Assembly (NCBI GenBank): GCA_907163375.1
Contig: CAJQUW010007819.1
Location: forward strand, 124,001-188,000
Direction: 5' to 3'
Length of the DNA: 64,000 bases
Origin: Prostheceraeus crozeri
Taxonomy: Eukaryota > Platyhelminthes > Polycladida > Euryleptidae
Part shown: positions 1-7,707 of the stretch, one piece after another
Position numbering within the stretch: position 1 is the first letter of the stretch
How the letters are laid out: the number at the start of each line of letters is the position of its first letter
Translations under genes and position numbers: made by a program
The notes under the pieces: generated by a model
What the model was told of the DNA's origin: nothing
Seen by the model: the letters and a program-made list of their open reading frames with translations, nothing else
Databases searched by the model: none

Positions 1-160
1 ATTCAAATCTACCATTCTCATTCCGCAAACTGTTTCTCATTTCGCAAATACAATTGGGAGAAGTATAGAAGATACATACATCGCTCCATCATGACATTTA
101 TTCGTCGTGAGTTCATCGCCCTACTATGCAAATCTTAATCAGATATGATTACCACGCACC

Positions 161-811
161 ATGAGTTGGAAATTAGATTCCCTACAACGTATTGAAACGG
201 ATCATGATCGAAACGTCTATTTCAAAGATTCAACTGGAAATGTGAGAAGAGAGTTTGTTTTATCTTATCGTCATTTTCAATCTCTACATCATATCATGAA
301 GGACTTGAAATACTTCTATATGAAAAGACATTCACGTATTGGAAATCGCATCTGGCTGCGCGTCAACAATCGGCGAATTCAACTCTATCATTCCCAACTT
401 CATACTAACTTCACATTTCATCAAGGTAGTTGGGAAAAGTATAAAAGGAAGGTACATCGCTCAATTTACTCATTCTTTCATCATGAAGCGCCATCGCTAC
501 ACCATCGTCAACATTCTCCGTCGCTTCAGACTCTACACCAAAATCGATCTCACAACATTACGCCAACAGCTTCCAAACAGCAAGTATTACCCGGGCCGTC
601 CTCAAATGTTAGTGGTGAAGATGAACAATTCACGGAATCTTCAACTCTTCCCAAATGGGACTGTACAGATTCTCGGCGCCCTTTCTCATTCATCGGCGCA
701 GTCAATGCGCTTAGAGCTACAGAGACTACTACGTCGGATATGGAAGAGGGAGAGGTGTGTGATGTCGAATCTGACTGTGGACAATATGGTGATCTCTACT
801 CAATTGAGTGA
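161..811 (+). CDS. Unrecognised small Polinton protein; only the N-terminal part is likely coding
   Basis: The frame opens at an ATG in Polinton A and its first ~100 residues look protein-like. They hold two similar aromatic and basic blocks: residues 25-50 around VLSYRHFQSL, and residues 60-100 around RIWLRVNNRRIQLYHS. The second half overlaps the TBP-like gene in another frame and is rich in S, T, H and Q, as expected of a shadow. The pattern of short strands followed by an amphipathic helix is faintly like PC4-type single-strand-DNA-binding transcription cofactors, but no decisive motif is visible. Its place just before a TBP-like gene would suit a transcription role, which is inference only. 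Confidence 0.35.
   Translation: MSWKLDSLQRIETDHDRNVYFKDSTGNVRREFVLSYRHFQSLHHIMKDLKYFYMKRHSRIGNRIWLRVNNRRIQLYHSQLHTNFTFHQGSWEKYKRKVHRSIYSFFHHEAPSLHHRQHSPSLQTLHQNRSHNITPTASKQQVLPGPSSNVSGEDEQFTESSTLPKWDCTDSRRPFSFIGAVNALRATETTTSDMEEGEVCDVESDCGQYGDLYSIE
438..446 (+). promoter_or_regulatory. TATA box before the TBP-like gene, in a duplicated promoter-like segment
   Basis: GTATAAAAG lies about 37 nt before the ATG at 483. The block around it, with TTGGGAAAAGTATAAAAG and then ACATCGCTC and a downstream CATCATGA, resembles the block at about 53-97, where TTGGGAGAAGTATAGAAG is followed by ACATCGCTC and CATCATGA. This looks like the same promoter cassette used twice, once near the window edge and once before the TBP-like gene. 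Seen directly; promoter activity is inferred. Confidence 0.5.
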
Positions 812-1028
812 CAGTCTATCATTTTTGAAGATTCGTACCAGCAGTTACAGTTTGTGTTATGAACCCGAACTTTTTCCTGCAGCTCTCATTAGTTGTTGGT
901 TGCCTGTGCATGTGGCAATCTTTCATAATAGTAAAGTGATCATTACTGGACTAAAATCTCATGAACAAGCAAATATGATCCTAGACTATCTCATTGAGTA
1001 TGTACGTACCCAGCGGATTGTAAAATAA
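483..1028 (+). CDS. TATA-binding-protein-like protein of Polinton A
   Basis: This 181-residue protein carries the two-repeat pattern of TBP. The second repeat contains YEPELFP exactly as in eukaryotic TBP, followed by a hydrophobic strand and KVIITGLKS, the counterpart of TBP's KVVLTGAK. The first repeat contains LQLFPNGTVQILGA, matching TBP's IFSSGKMVCTGA. I chose the ATG at 483 because it lies about 37 nt below a TATA box and because the protein from there lines up end to end with the TBP-like protein of Polinton B. TBP bends TATA DNA and nucleates RNA polymerase assembly. A viral version, as known in poxviruses and giant viruses, could direct early or late gene expression. The first-repeat match is weaker than the second. 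The frame is open further upstream, to 339. Confidence 0.8.
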   Translation: MKRHRYTIVNILRRFRLYTKIDLTTLRQQLPNSKYYPGRPQMLVVKMNNSRNLQLFPNGTVQILGALSHSSAQSMRLELQRLLRRIWKRERCVMSNLTVDNMVISTQLSDSLSFLKIRTSSYSLCYEPELFPAALISCWLPVHVAIFHNSKVIITGLKSHEQANMILDYLIEYVRTQRIVK

Positions 1029-1059
1029 AAAACAATTTTTCCAACATGATGTTTTTATT
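1024..1059. terminator. Back-to-back poly(A) signals between TBP-like and protease genes
   Basis: AATAAA at 1024-1029 overlaps the end of the rightward TBP-like gene. AATAAA on the minus strand at 1059-1054 overlaps the stop of the leftward protease gene. The two transcription units converge within about 30 nt. Polinton B has the same arrangement at 61229-61267, so this junction is conserved between the two elements. Confidence 0.6.
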
Positions 1060-1516
1060 TCAAATCATGATAGAACTTACAAATCATTTTTTCATTAGAG
1101 GATGGATTACATGAAAAGTTTTGAATAACAGATGCAAATCGAGATACATGTAAACGTTTTAAGATGAAGTACAGTACAAAAGCACCACACGTTGATGAAA
1201 GTGGATGTTGTAGTATGCGTTCATTTCGCTGATATTGACGCGTATGTTTTCTCAACCACTGCTGTGTTGGTATATTTGGAGGTTGAGCAAGAGAGTCAAA
1301 TAGTTCACCACGTCGGTCTTCTCCAATAAAGATCGCTTTCCAATGCTCACCGCCTAAATTCTGTGAATGAGTGTTTAGCACAATAAAGATGGGATAGTGA
1401 TTTACTGCAGGTGGTAAGGTATCGAGTGAATAGACATTATCGAAAGCTTTCAACGTCGCTTCGTCTGCATTACGCTGCACTTTAGTCTTAATATCGTCAG
1501 CAGTCAACCAACTCAT
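1055..1516 (-). CDS. Adenain-like cysteine protease (capsid maturation)
   Basis: This 153-residue protein belongs to the adenovirus protease (C5/Ulp1-like) family used by Polintons to mature capsid and core proteins. The catalytic order His-Asp-Cys is visible: GGEHWKAIF (His, residues ~56-64), ELFDSLAQ (acidic, ~71-78) and STCGAFVLYF (Cys, ~108-117), with a Gln-containing stretch before the cysteine. It begins MSWLTADDI, comparable with MGDWLSNTEI in the protease of element B. Its ATG overlaps the capsid stop codon as TAATG, implying coupled expression downstream of the capsid gene. It is shorter than the element B protease (210 residues), mainly at the C-terminus. Confidence 0.88.
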   Translation of the reverse strand: MSWLTADDIKTKVQRNADEATLKAFDNVYSLDTLPPAVNHYPIFIVLNTHSQNLGGEHWKAIFIGEDRRGELFDSLAQPPNIPTQQWLRKHTRQYQRNERILQHPLSSTCGAFVLYFILKRLHVSRFASVIQNFSCNPSSNEKMICKFYHDLK

Positions 1517-2793
1517 TAACGATTATACTGAAGAATCACGTCACGATACTTTGTAATTTCAATATTTGAATCGAAGACTGCATAAATTAATACATTGATC
1601 GTCTCAGGTAGTGTTCTTTTGAACGTCAAATCCAAACGAATATTATGAGGCACGTTCGCTTGACGATAGGGTGCACTAATATCGCTGTCAGCAGTCAAAT
1701 CAAATGCATAAATAGTATATCCACTCTTAAATTCTTTCATAGTCAGTCCGTTGGTATCATCCGTATTGTAAAAGCCAAAGACATCCATAAAATCAACATA
1801 ACTGCGCATAAATTGATCCGAAGCAAAATCTGGTTTGTAGGGTGGACCAGGATGACTCACACCATTAACACGTAAAGCAATTTCACTTAACTGATTGTGT
1901 TTAAAATTGAAAGGATTCTTCTTTATATTACCATTAAATGCATCATTTTCAACCATTGCCACCATGAGGAGCTTCGGTGCTTCCGATGGAAAGAGGCCAT
2001 CTTTCATGAAACTCTTTTGATCTTTCGGAATTGTAAAGGTGAGAAGCTTTGTATGCTGAACGGGGTAAATGGCATTTTGGCGGTTAAGACCTTCAGCATG
2101 CCCTCTAATGACACTTGGATTCGGTACTACTCGACGAATGTAAAGTGCAATATCTTCCACATGAATTCTAAAATTGTCAACTTTAGCAAATGCATTCAGC
2201 GCAAATTCAGGCTTATTCAATGTCAGCTTGAGTCGCATGCTGGTATTACAGAGTAAAAACTTTGACTGTCTAAAGAAGTCTAAATTCAGCGGACCATATA
2301 GCTGACATACTCTACTATCTTTAATCATAGCAGATCGCTTTACAAAGCCACTGTTTGTTTCAACATCAAATTTTCCTGCTTCATCTCTGTACCATCCCAT
2401 GGCTTCCATATGACTTTTTTGTGCTGCTGGATGAAACTGTGATACATGATTGAAATATGATTTATAGGGATAATCGCTTTGACCACCTTCCACCTGCTGC
2501 TCTCCAATCGTTAGAGAAACATCGCGAAGTAATGTAGTCAATGGTAAATTGTTCAGTCCAACTTTATGTGCATCGTCAATAGCAGTTCCATCTGCTTGCT
2601 GAATTCTAAACCTCAAATCAAGCATCGCATAACTCAAATCTATGTAGTCATCACTACCACCAGGAATAACAAATTCAATGGGGCCAGCATTCTCAGCTGT
2701 TCGAGGATGATAATCTACAATACTTGAACTAAGAATATCTGTCTGTATGGCTTGTTGATCGAACAAACAAAAACCGGAAGTTTTACACTCCAT
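1516..2793 (-). CDS. Double jelly-roll major capsid protein
   Basis: This 425-residue protein has the signature of the Polinton major capsid protein, which forms hexon-like trimers. Near residues 35-60 it has GPIEFVIPGGSDDYIDLS, the conserved block opening the first jelly roll. Then come a LNNLPLTTLLRDVSLTIGEQQVEGG strand-loop region (~80-105) and YPYKSYFNHV (~107-116). Downstream are NTSMRLKLTLNKPEFAL (~185-200) and a C-terminal strand with INVLIYAVFDSNIEI. It is followed by the protease with a 1-nt stop/start overlap and preceded by the basic core gene two bases away, the usual Polinton capsid module. Length is normal for the family. Confidence 0.92.
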   Translation of the reverse strand: MECKTSGFCLFDQQAIQTDILSSSIVDYHPRTAENAGPIEFVIPGGSDDYIDLSYAMLDLRFRIQQADGTAIDDAHKVGLNNLPLTTLLRDVSLTIGEQQVEGGQSDYPYKSYFNHVSQFHPAAQKSHMEAMGWYRDEAGKFDVETNSGFVKRSAMIKDSRVCQLYGPLNLDFFRQSKFLLCNTSMRLKLTLNKPEFALNAFAKVDNFRIHVEDIALYIRRVVPNPSVIRGHAEGLNRQNAIYPVQHTKLLTFTIPKDQKSFMKDGLFPSEAPKLLMVAMVENDAFNGNIKKNPFNFKHNQLSEIALRVNGVSHPGPPYKPDFASDQFMRSYVDFMDVFGFYNTDDTNGLTMKEFKSGYTIYAFDLTADSDISAPYRQANVPHNIRLDLTFKRTLPETINVLIYAVFDSNIEITKYRDVILQYNR

Positions 2794-2795
2794 GA

Positions 2796-3251
2796 TTAGA
2801 AGTTATAGCAGCGTCGTCGTTTAGCGCCTGATGAATGATTAGAGCCTCTGCGACGTTTGCGTGAATGCCTTTTGACTGAAGATCGCACCTTACCAGCTCC
2901 GCGATGTTTCCTCCTTCCTTTTCTCATTCGTTTAGGTGATTTCTTTCCTTGAGTAACACCAGCAATGGTCTGCTTCAATGTTTTTAAACCGCGTTCCTTC
3001 CCACGATTCAACAAACTGCTCTTAAAACTTCTACCTCTGGAAAGATCACTAGCAACATCACCAGCAAAGCCAACGGCATTACTTAAAACATTTCGTTTTA
3101 AAGATCTACCGACATTGGATATGAGAGGTGCTACAACAGATTTCAGTGCACCAAGTATGCTACCTCCACGTTGGCGGCGAGCACCGATGTAAATTTGTCC
3201 TCCACCACTTACGTAGGAGGGTCGTGAATAAAATGAGGCAGTTGGATTCAT
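2796..3251 (-). CDS. Basic virion core/minor protein (PX-type)
   Basis: This 151-residue very basic protein begins with a Gly-rich leader. A RGGSILGALKSVVAPLI amphipathic or hydrophobic segment (residues ~29-45) follows, and the last 50 residues are an Arg/Lys tail with many KR and RR pairs. This plan of a lytic-like helix plus DNA-binding tail resembles Polinton PX and adenovirus core or pVI-type proteins that pack DNA under the capsid. It sits immediately before the capsid gene, exactly where element B has its 215-residue basic protein (58438-59085). The function is by family analogy. Confidence 0.65.
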   Translation of the reverse strand: MNPTASFYSRPSYVSGGGQIYIGARRQRGGSILGALKSVVAPLISNVGRSLKRNVLSNAVGFAGDVASDLSRGRSFKSSLLNRGKERGLKTLKQTIAGVTQGKKSPKRMRKGRRKHRGAGKVRSSVKRHSRKRRRGSNHSSGAKRRRCYNF

Positions 3252-3292
3252 AGCTCAAACCCTAAACATTGTTAGTTACAACTTTGCATGAA

Positions 3293-4381
3293 TCACTGTC
3301 GATCACTTAGATGAAAGATGTCGGCACGACGCATCCAAGAGTTCATACTTGAAGGATAACCAGTCCATTTAACAAGACACCATTCTTCACCTTGCCGTTT
3401 TTTACATCGAATGATTTTCTCTACCAAATATGTTTCACTTTCAGTGACTACCTCAATCTCATCGCGGTAAAAGCTACCCTCAATTTCTTCATTATCGTAA
3501 TCTTTCAACTTGTAGGTGGTCGGAGAGTCTTTTTGATTAATCCTTGATACTGTAAATACCTCCTCTGTCCAATTCGGGAGGTACCCTTTAGCAAAAACAC
3601 TTTTCACTTTTGAGATACGAACTTTATCGCCAATTTTCACATCACTTTTCACATGAGTGCGTTTACGTTGGAATGATTCGCGCACTTTATCTACATTGTC
3701 AGCATTTACATCTACTGGTCTGAGTCCAATAGAACGATGGATAGAGTGATTGTAGGCATGGAGTGTATCTTGTAGAACCTTTGTCCAATTTTGTGTCAAG
3801 TTGGCAGTAAAATGTCGCCACAAACGATTTTTTAATGTGCGATTAAAACGTTCAACGAGTGCAGCTTTATAAGCGCTCTTTACACTAAACAACTCAATGT
3901 CATGCCTCTCAAATAATCTTGTCACATGCTGATTTTCAAACTCTTTTCCTTGATCACTCTGAATTCTTTTTGGAATGCGACCTTCTCGAAAAATTGTTTG
4001 GAATGCTTTTGCTACTCCTTTCCCTTCTTTAGTTTTTAAAGGTTGAGCCCACGCATAACGCGAGAAAATATCAATGACGGTTAAAATAAAATTATTGCCC
4101 GAGTTATGTTTTGAAATGGAGGCAACATCGCACAAATCTGCTTGCCACTGTTCATCGATGTCATGAACAATATAATGGCGGGTGCGGTACTTCTTTTTCG
4201 CTTGTTTGTGGAGTGTATAGGTAGCCTGACCCTTTAACCATCGTTTCACTTGTGATTGTGGAAGACCACTCGCTTTTGATAATTTCTTGATAGATGCAAA
4301 TCCTGCCGGATGTTTTACATCATAATAGATTGACTTCAAACGTTCAGTCGATGACGGCTGACTCTTTTTCCTCCTTCTCAT
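3293..4381 (-). CDS. Retroviral-type (rve) integrase with chromodomain
   Basis: The integrase inserts the element into host DNA. In order it has: a basic N-terminus with IYYDVKHPAGFAS; a helix-turn-helix-like region with SQVKRWLKGQATYTLHK; the catalytic core with WQADLCDVAS (first Asp), IQSDQGKEFEN (second Asp) and AALVERFNRTLKNRLWRHF (Glu); a small SH3-like region; and a C-terminal chromodomain, YLVEKIIRCKKRQGEEW followed by KWTGYPSSMNSW. The reading frame is open to 4507, but the ATG at 4381 gives the best match with the start of the element B integrase. A Cys-rich frame overlaps its beginning. The chromodomain may steer insertion to marked chromatin. Confidence 0.9.
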   Translation of the reverse strand: MRRRKKSQPSSTERLKSIYYDVKHPAGFASIKKLSKASGLPQSQVKRWLKGQATYTLHKQAKKKYRTRHYIVHDIDEQWQADLCDVASISKHNSGNNFILTVIDIFSRYAWAQPLKTKEGKGVAKAFQTIFREGRIPKRIQSDQGKEFENQHVTRLFERHDIELFSVKSAYKAALVERFNRTLKNRLWRHFTANLTQNWTKVLQDTLHAYNHSIHRSIGLRPVDVNADNVDKVRESFQRKRTHVKSDVKIGDKVRISKVKSVFAKGYLPNWTEEVFTVSRINQKDSPTTYKLKDYDNEEIEGSFYRDEIEVVTESETYLVEKIIRCKKRQGEEWCLVKWTGYPSSMNSWMRRADIFHLSDRQ

Positions 4382-4553
4382 CTTTTTTCTTTCTTGCCTT
4401 TCTACATTTACAACAACTGCAGCATTTAGCGGTTTTGCGATCGTGTTCACATTGCTTAGGGGTTTCATTATGAGAGCTGGCGCAGCAAGTGCAAGTGACA
4501 ACGACATTCACCTCTGGCGGCTCATTACATGGCAAGCAACACATCTGCTTCAT
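4344..4553 (-). CDS. Small Cys-rich protein overlapping the integrase start
   Basis: This is a 69-residue frame with twelve or more cysteines in CC, CxC and CxxC pairs (MCCLPC, CTCCAS, CCSCCKC), then a Lys/Glu tail. Its ATG follows the preceding gene's stop after one base (TAATATG), so it sits in the leftward gene chain. It overlaps the integrase frame. Element B has the same arrangement: a 117-codon Cys-containing frame starts as TAATG on the preceding gene and overlaps the integrase start. A metal-binding role is possible but unproven, and it could also be an integrase leader. Confidence 0.45.
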   Translation of the reverse strand: MKQMCCLPCNEPPEVNVVVTCTCCASSHNETPKQCEHDRKTAKCCSCCKCRKARKKKDEKEEKESAVID

Positions 4554-4554
4554 A

Positions 4555-5247
4555 TTAATAGTCTGAGAACATGTATTTCCTAGGAGGAGCTGTTTTACGT
4601 TTTCCTTTTACCAGTTTTAGTGGCGATACGGATCTACGTCGAGTTCTTCCCCTTGTTTGCTTAGTGAGTGTGGGAGGGGATGTAGCAGGTGACGTCTTAA
4701 ACCAATTTGTTGGCATTTTCATCGCCTGAAGCATTGGAGTAGTAGCCACTGTTGAATCAAGTTCTTTCAATGTCTCATTATTTAAAGCAAATTTTGGCAC
4801 ATTATGCTTTTTCAATAGTTTAAGAAAGTATGACCAACCAGGTGGAACATAGCCCTGACGACGCTTTCTACGTGTCGCATACTGAATTAAGTCTTCATAA
4901 CGTGAAGCATCAATCACTTTATTTTCATCTGTAATGATTTCTCCTCTATCATTTACATTGAGATGGGGTTCAATACTGTTGAAAAGAGATATGGCATGTG
5001 CGCGAGATGCTAAAGGTGTAGCAGTCGATACAGAGTCACGCATCTTATTCTTCAAGTTTTTCAATTGCTCAACAGTTTCCGATTGTAATAATACAGCACG
5101 ATGTGGATCTTTGATGTGAACATTTTGCTGATAATCTATTTCTTTCCTATACATTTGATTTGCAAGAGGTTGCTTTACTTGCTGCATGGCAGTCAATTGT
5201 ACATATTCATCCTGAGGAATAACAATCATGCGAGAATAAGAACTCAT
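4555..5247 (-). CDS. ATPase-partner protein (unknown function)
   Basis: A 230-residue protein of the Polinton late cluster, beginning MSSYSRMIVIPQDEYVQL. The opening resembles the segment DFSELVVVPKSDMNEH that follows the ATPase domain in element B, where the two are one protein. The middle is helical and charged. Around residue 132 it has ATRRKRRQGYVPPGWSYFLKLLKKHN. The C-terminus is a basic tail (TRGRTRRRSVSPLKLVKGKRK). Its ATG overlaps the ATPase stop as ATGA, which suggests the two act together, perhaps in genome packaging. No enzymatic motif is visible. Confidence 0.6.
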   Translation of the reverse strand: MSSYSRMIVIPQDEYVQLTAMQQVKQPLANQMYRKEIDYQQNVHIKDPHRAVLLQSETVEQLKNLKNKMRDSVSTATPLASRAHAISLFNSIEPHLNVNDRGEIITDENKVIDASRYEDLIQYATRRKRRQGYVPPGWSYFLKLLKKHNVPKFALNNETLKELDSTVATTPMLQAMKMPTNWFKTSPATSPPTLTKQTRGRTRRRSVSPLKLVKGKRKTAPPRKYMFSDY

Positions 5248-5861
5248 AGTTTGTAGATAATCATGGGAGTTTTCAAAATATCACTTCGAAATCTAAATTC
5301 TTCCGGACACTCTTGCGTAAAGTCAATGAATAAGTAACCGTATGGTTTTTCAGTAGCTGCTTGAAAAATTTCAATTAAGGCTTTTGATCCTCTGGGTGCA
5401 ACTTGTCGCGCTAAAATTTCAAATTGACTTTTATCTCGCGGATTCTTGAAAATAGCATAATAGTGTGTATTCAGGTTTCGTGTACGAGCTTCTTTTCCAT
5501 CAGGAAACAAATTTTGTGTAATATAGATGATAAAACACCTTTTATGGTGTGCTGCGCGAGTGAACATATCTGTAACATCTTTTGAATTCTTACTTTCTTT
5601 TAATAAATCATCCAATACAACAACATCATTAGACTGAAGTTTATCCACTGGAATAATTCCTTCATGTCGAATAAAGTTGCGACTTTGCAATTCCTGAAAC
5701 AGCGACGGTTGATAAATACCATAACACCAAATCACTCGATTGATAGGTTCCTTAAACAACTCCCTTCTTTTATCCAATAAATTCAGCGTGAAAACAGTTT
5801 TACCTGCATGAGATGGACCTGATACAGTCAGAACTTTATCACATTGAAGTCTGAAATCCAT
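5244..5861 (-). CDS. FtsK/HerA-type genome-packaging ATPase
   Basis: This is the DNA-packaging motor ATPase of Polintons, about 205 residues long. The Walker A motif GPSHAGKT lies at residues ~14-21 and the Walker B strand DVVVLDDLL at ~80-88. A conserved HHKRCFIIYITQNLF block (~107-121) contains the sensor Gln, and the C-terminus is FRFRSDILKTPMIIYKL. The frame is open to 5909, but only from a TTG codon. The ATG at 5861 (MDFRLQCDK) aligns exactly with MDFRLENDS in the element B ATPase, so that start is preferred. It overlaps the next gene by 4 nt. Confidence 0.9.
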   Translation of the reverse strand: MDFRLQCDKVLTVSGPSHAGKTVFTLNLLDKRRELFKEPINRVIWCYGIYQPSLFQELQSRNFIRHEGIIPVDKLQSNDVVVLDDLLKESKNSKDVTDMFTRAAHHKRCFIIYITQNLFPDGKEARTRNLNTHYYAIFKNPRDKSQFEILARQVAPRGSKALIEIFQAATEKPYGYLFIDFTQECPEEFRFRSDILKTPMIIYKL

Positions 5862-5892
5862 TTTATTACTTTGAGACTCAACATTTGCATAA

Positions 5893-6249
5893 TTAACGCT
5901 TAGAGCCAAAGATATTTCCCAATAGGTTGCCCACGGCAGGAGCTATCATTGGAAGTATTGCTGAAAGGAAACCGCCCTTTTGTGTTAGAGTTTTCCTCTT
6001 TCTTTGAAGGGCGACTTTAGGATTGGAGATGAAACGCAATTTCGTAGCATATCGCTTAAGTAACTTTCGTTGTTTTGGCGCTAATTTCTTCGTCCTCAAC
6101 TTCCTCACATGAGAAATAATTTCACAAATGAATTTATCGTTAGCATGTCGTATAGCATTGTATCGCTGATTTGCTTTCATTCGTCGGAGAGCTTGAATGG
6201 CTGAAGAAAACTTTTGACTTTTACGTTTCGTCATTTTACGTTTCGCCAT
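5893..6249 (-). CDS. Small basic core protein with pX/Mu-like C-terminus
   Basis: This 118-residue basic protein has a helical Lys/Arg-rich body (residues 1-80) with ICEIISHVRKLRTKKLAPKQRKLLKRYATKLR. It ends with LTQKGGFLSAILPMIAPAVGNLLGN, a Gly-Gly followed by a hydrophobic helix. This resembles the adenovirus pX (Mu precursor) C-terminal pattern KGGVLPFLIPLIAAAIG. The family is common next to Maverick capsid genes in invertebrate genomes. A DNA-condensing or membrane-active virion peptide released at the GG site by the adenain protease is the likely role, by analogy. Confidence 0.6.
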   Translation of the reverse strand: MAKRKMTKRKSQKFSSAIQALRRMKANQRYNAIRHANDKFICEIISHVRKLRTKKLAPKQRKLLKRYATKLRFISNPKVALQRKRKTLTQKGGFLSAILPMIAPAVGNLLGNIFGSKR

Positions 6250-6300
6250 TTTCCGTGTTAGACTTTGCTAAAACCTATCTTTACCACATTTGCATAGGTA

Positions 6301-6624
6301 CTAACTATTGCGACATAAGTGACACTCGAAATGAGCAATGTCACAGTGGTTACATTGGCAAAGTTGAATGCAATTACGTATGAAACAGCGTTGACAAAAA
6401 GCATGCTTACATCTCTTGAAGATGCGCTTTTCATTTCCATCCTTTCGCTTACATACATCGCAACACATAGTTTCACCGTTACTGATGTCTATAGCAAGTC
6501 TTTTTGAAGATATGAATTTGCTAGCCTTTTCTAAATAATAGACGCATGTACAGAAGGAATATACTTCGAGAGTGAGCAGACATAGCTCGAAAACCAGTTG
6601 TGCTACAATCAAGTACCACTGCAT
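6301..6624 (-). CDS. RING-like zinc-binding protein with an N-terminal hydrophobic helix
   Basis: About 107 residues from the ATG at 6624; the TTG two codons upstream is not needed. Residues 3-30 form a hydrophobic segment that could be a membrane anchor. From about residue 55 a RING-like C3HC4 array appears: CCDVC, then RCKHAFCQRC, then CNHC, with an extra HFECHLC. Such proteins are ubiquitin E3 ligases; a viral one might target host defence proteins. The gene starts 3 nt after the preceding gene's stop. It is not clearly collinear with the UBA-RING protein of element B, so it may be a separate acquisition. Confidence 0.55.
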   Translation of the reverse strand: MQWYLIVAQLVFELCLLTLEVYSFCTCVYYLEKASKFISSKRLAIDISNGETMCCDVCKRKDGNEKRIFKRCKHAFCQRCFIRNCIQLCQCNHCDIAHFECHLCRNS

Positions 6625-6626
6625 TT

Positions 6627-7037
6627 TCAATTTTTCTTTATGGAAAGTTGAATGTGAATATCTGAAATCGCTTCAATCACTAGACTGCTACCATGATGGT
6701 TAAATGCGTTAAGACGTTCAGCAATTTTTATCATATGTCTTTTAAAAAATTCTTGGGGGTGATCTACCACTTCCATTGAATAAGAAGCAAAATGGAAAGA
6801 GCGACTTTCCACCTCTTCCTTTCCAAAATGACTAAACTTAATTTTCGCAACTAATCGCGCCATGATAATGCTATCAGAGAATGTATTCATTAACTCTAGA
6901 AATAGAGTGCTAGCATCATCGACCACTGCTTCGATGTCGGTCTCATCTTTATGAAATTTTATCACATAATCTTGAACAGCTCCTTTTAAACTTTGCCTAT
7001 GAAAACGTAATGTTCCGCAGTCGTTTGAGAAAGACAT
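6627..7037 (-). CDS. Small alpha/beta protein, family shared with element B
   Basis: A 136-residue protein of unknown function. The core reads IIMARLVAKIKFSHFGKE, then FFKRHMIKIAERLNAFNHHGSS, then a final strand IEAISDIHIQLS. The same plan appears in the 139-residue protein at 41892-42311: RFLFDIRTSAKFPKG, then ELIDSLQKKLRSQL, then FGGILCMQIDIGFGS. It appears less clearly in the 132-residue protein at 45954-46352. It recalls the short domain found ahead of DNA polymerase B in many Mavericks. That link is inference and could be tested by profile search. Confidence 0.5.
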   Translation of the reverse strand: MSFSNDCGTLRFHRQSLKGAVQDYVIKFHKDETDIEAVVDDASTLFLELMNTFSDSIIMARLVAKIKFSHFGKEEVESRSFHFASYSMEVVDHPQEFFKRHMIKIAERLNAFNHHGSSLVIEAISDIHIQLSIKKN

Positions 7038-7124
7038 GATCGCCCTTTATCTAACCCATCCATTGCATGAAAACAACAACTCTTCTCATAGTAACATTTA
7101 TTGAATAATGGTAACAAGCATGCA

Positions 7125-7655
7125 TTATAAATCAATGGTTTGAAAGAGATAAAATAGATACAGCTGGTAACTATCATACAGCGAGCAATGATAACCATAC
7201 AGGACTTTGGCAGTGTTGAGGTAAGGAGGAAAGAAGCATTGGTTATGAACGTAGCTACTACAACGAACAGACAAAATAGGAACACACAAATCCTTAAAAC
7301 GTTTTGTGACTTCATGATAATGTTGATTCACTCTACTATCCCAAGGTGGGAGCAAAATATCATCAATGATTAGATTGGGAAATACTTTCCTCTCCTTACC
7401 AGGATTATTACAAAAGATGCGTATAACATTGAAAGCAGCTAACCATCGTTTAAAGTCAATAAGAAGAGCACTCTCACAAGAAAAGCCATAGTCTTGCAAA
7501 TATTTCAGATTAAGTCCATGAATGTGTTTTCTCGCCCATTGATCAACATTGGGATCGCAGTTGGCATGTTGATGATAGACACTAACAATCTGATATGTCC
7601 AATTGTTCATAGCAATAGCACTGAGCTCCTGTACAGGTTCACCCTCACAATCCAT
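7125..7655 (-). CDS. DEDDh exonuclease-like protein of Polinton A
   Basis: The protein begins with MDCEGEPVQELSAIA, a DxE exonuclease motif I on a beta-strand. It continues with KHIHGLNLKYLQDYG and ends with YGYHCSLYDSYQLY, an HxxxxD motif III. It lines up along its length with the 333-residue protein of element B (FDTEGDPMQEVAAIW, QFIHGLNPRVIG, YGYHCALSDVVEIL). The catalytic D and E of motif I and the H and D of motif III can be seen in both; motif II is less clear. The frame continues a few codons upstream of the ATG to a TTTTAG, which looks like a 3' splice acceptor, so an upstream exon is possible. Proofreading or RNA/DNA trimming during replication are candidate roles. Confidence 0.6.
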   Translation of the reverse strand: MDCEGEPVQELSAIAMNNWTYQIVSVYHQHANCDPNVDQWARKHIHGLNLKYLQDYGFSCESALLIDFKRWLAAFNVIRIFCNNPGKERKVFPNLIIDDILLPPWDSRVNQHYHEVTKRFKDLCVPILSVRCSSYVHNQCFFPPYLNTAKVLYGYHCSLYDSYQLYLFYLFQTIDL

Positions 7656-7707
7656 AAAAATGATGATAGAAGCCTAAAACGGAAATTTACACATCTAAGG
7701 AAACGTT

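Noticed and set aside
339-482. Upstream extension of the TBP-like frame
   Set aside because: The extension overlaps a TATA box and the other frame and does not align with the Polinton B protein; the ATG at 483 fits better.
161-811. PC4-type coactivator
   Set aside because: Only a vague strand/helix resemblance; no conserved PC4 residues can be pointed to.
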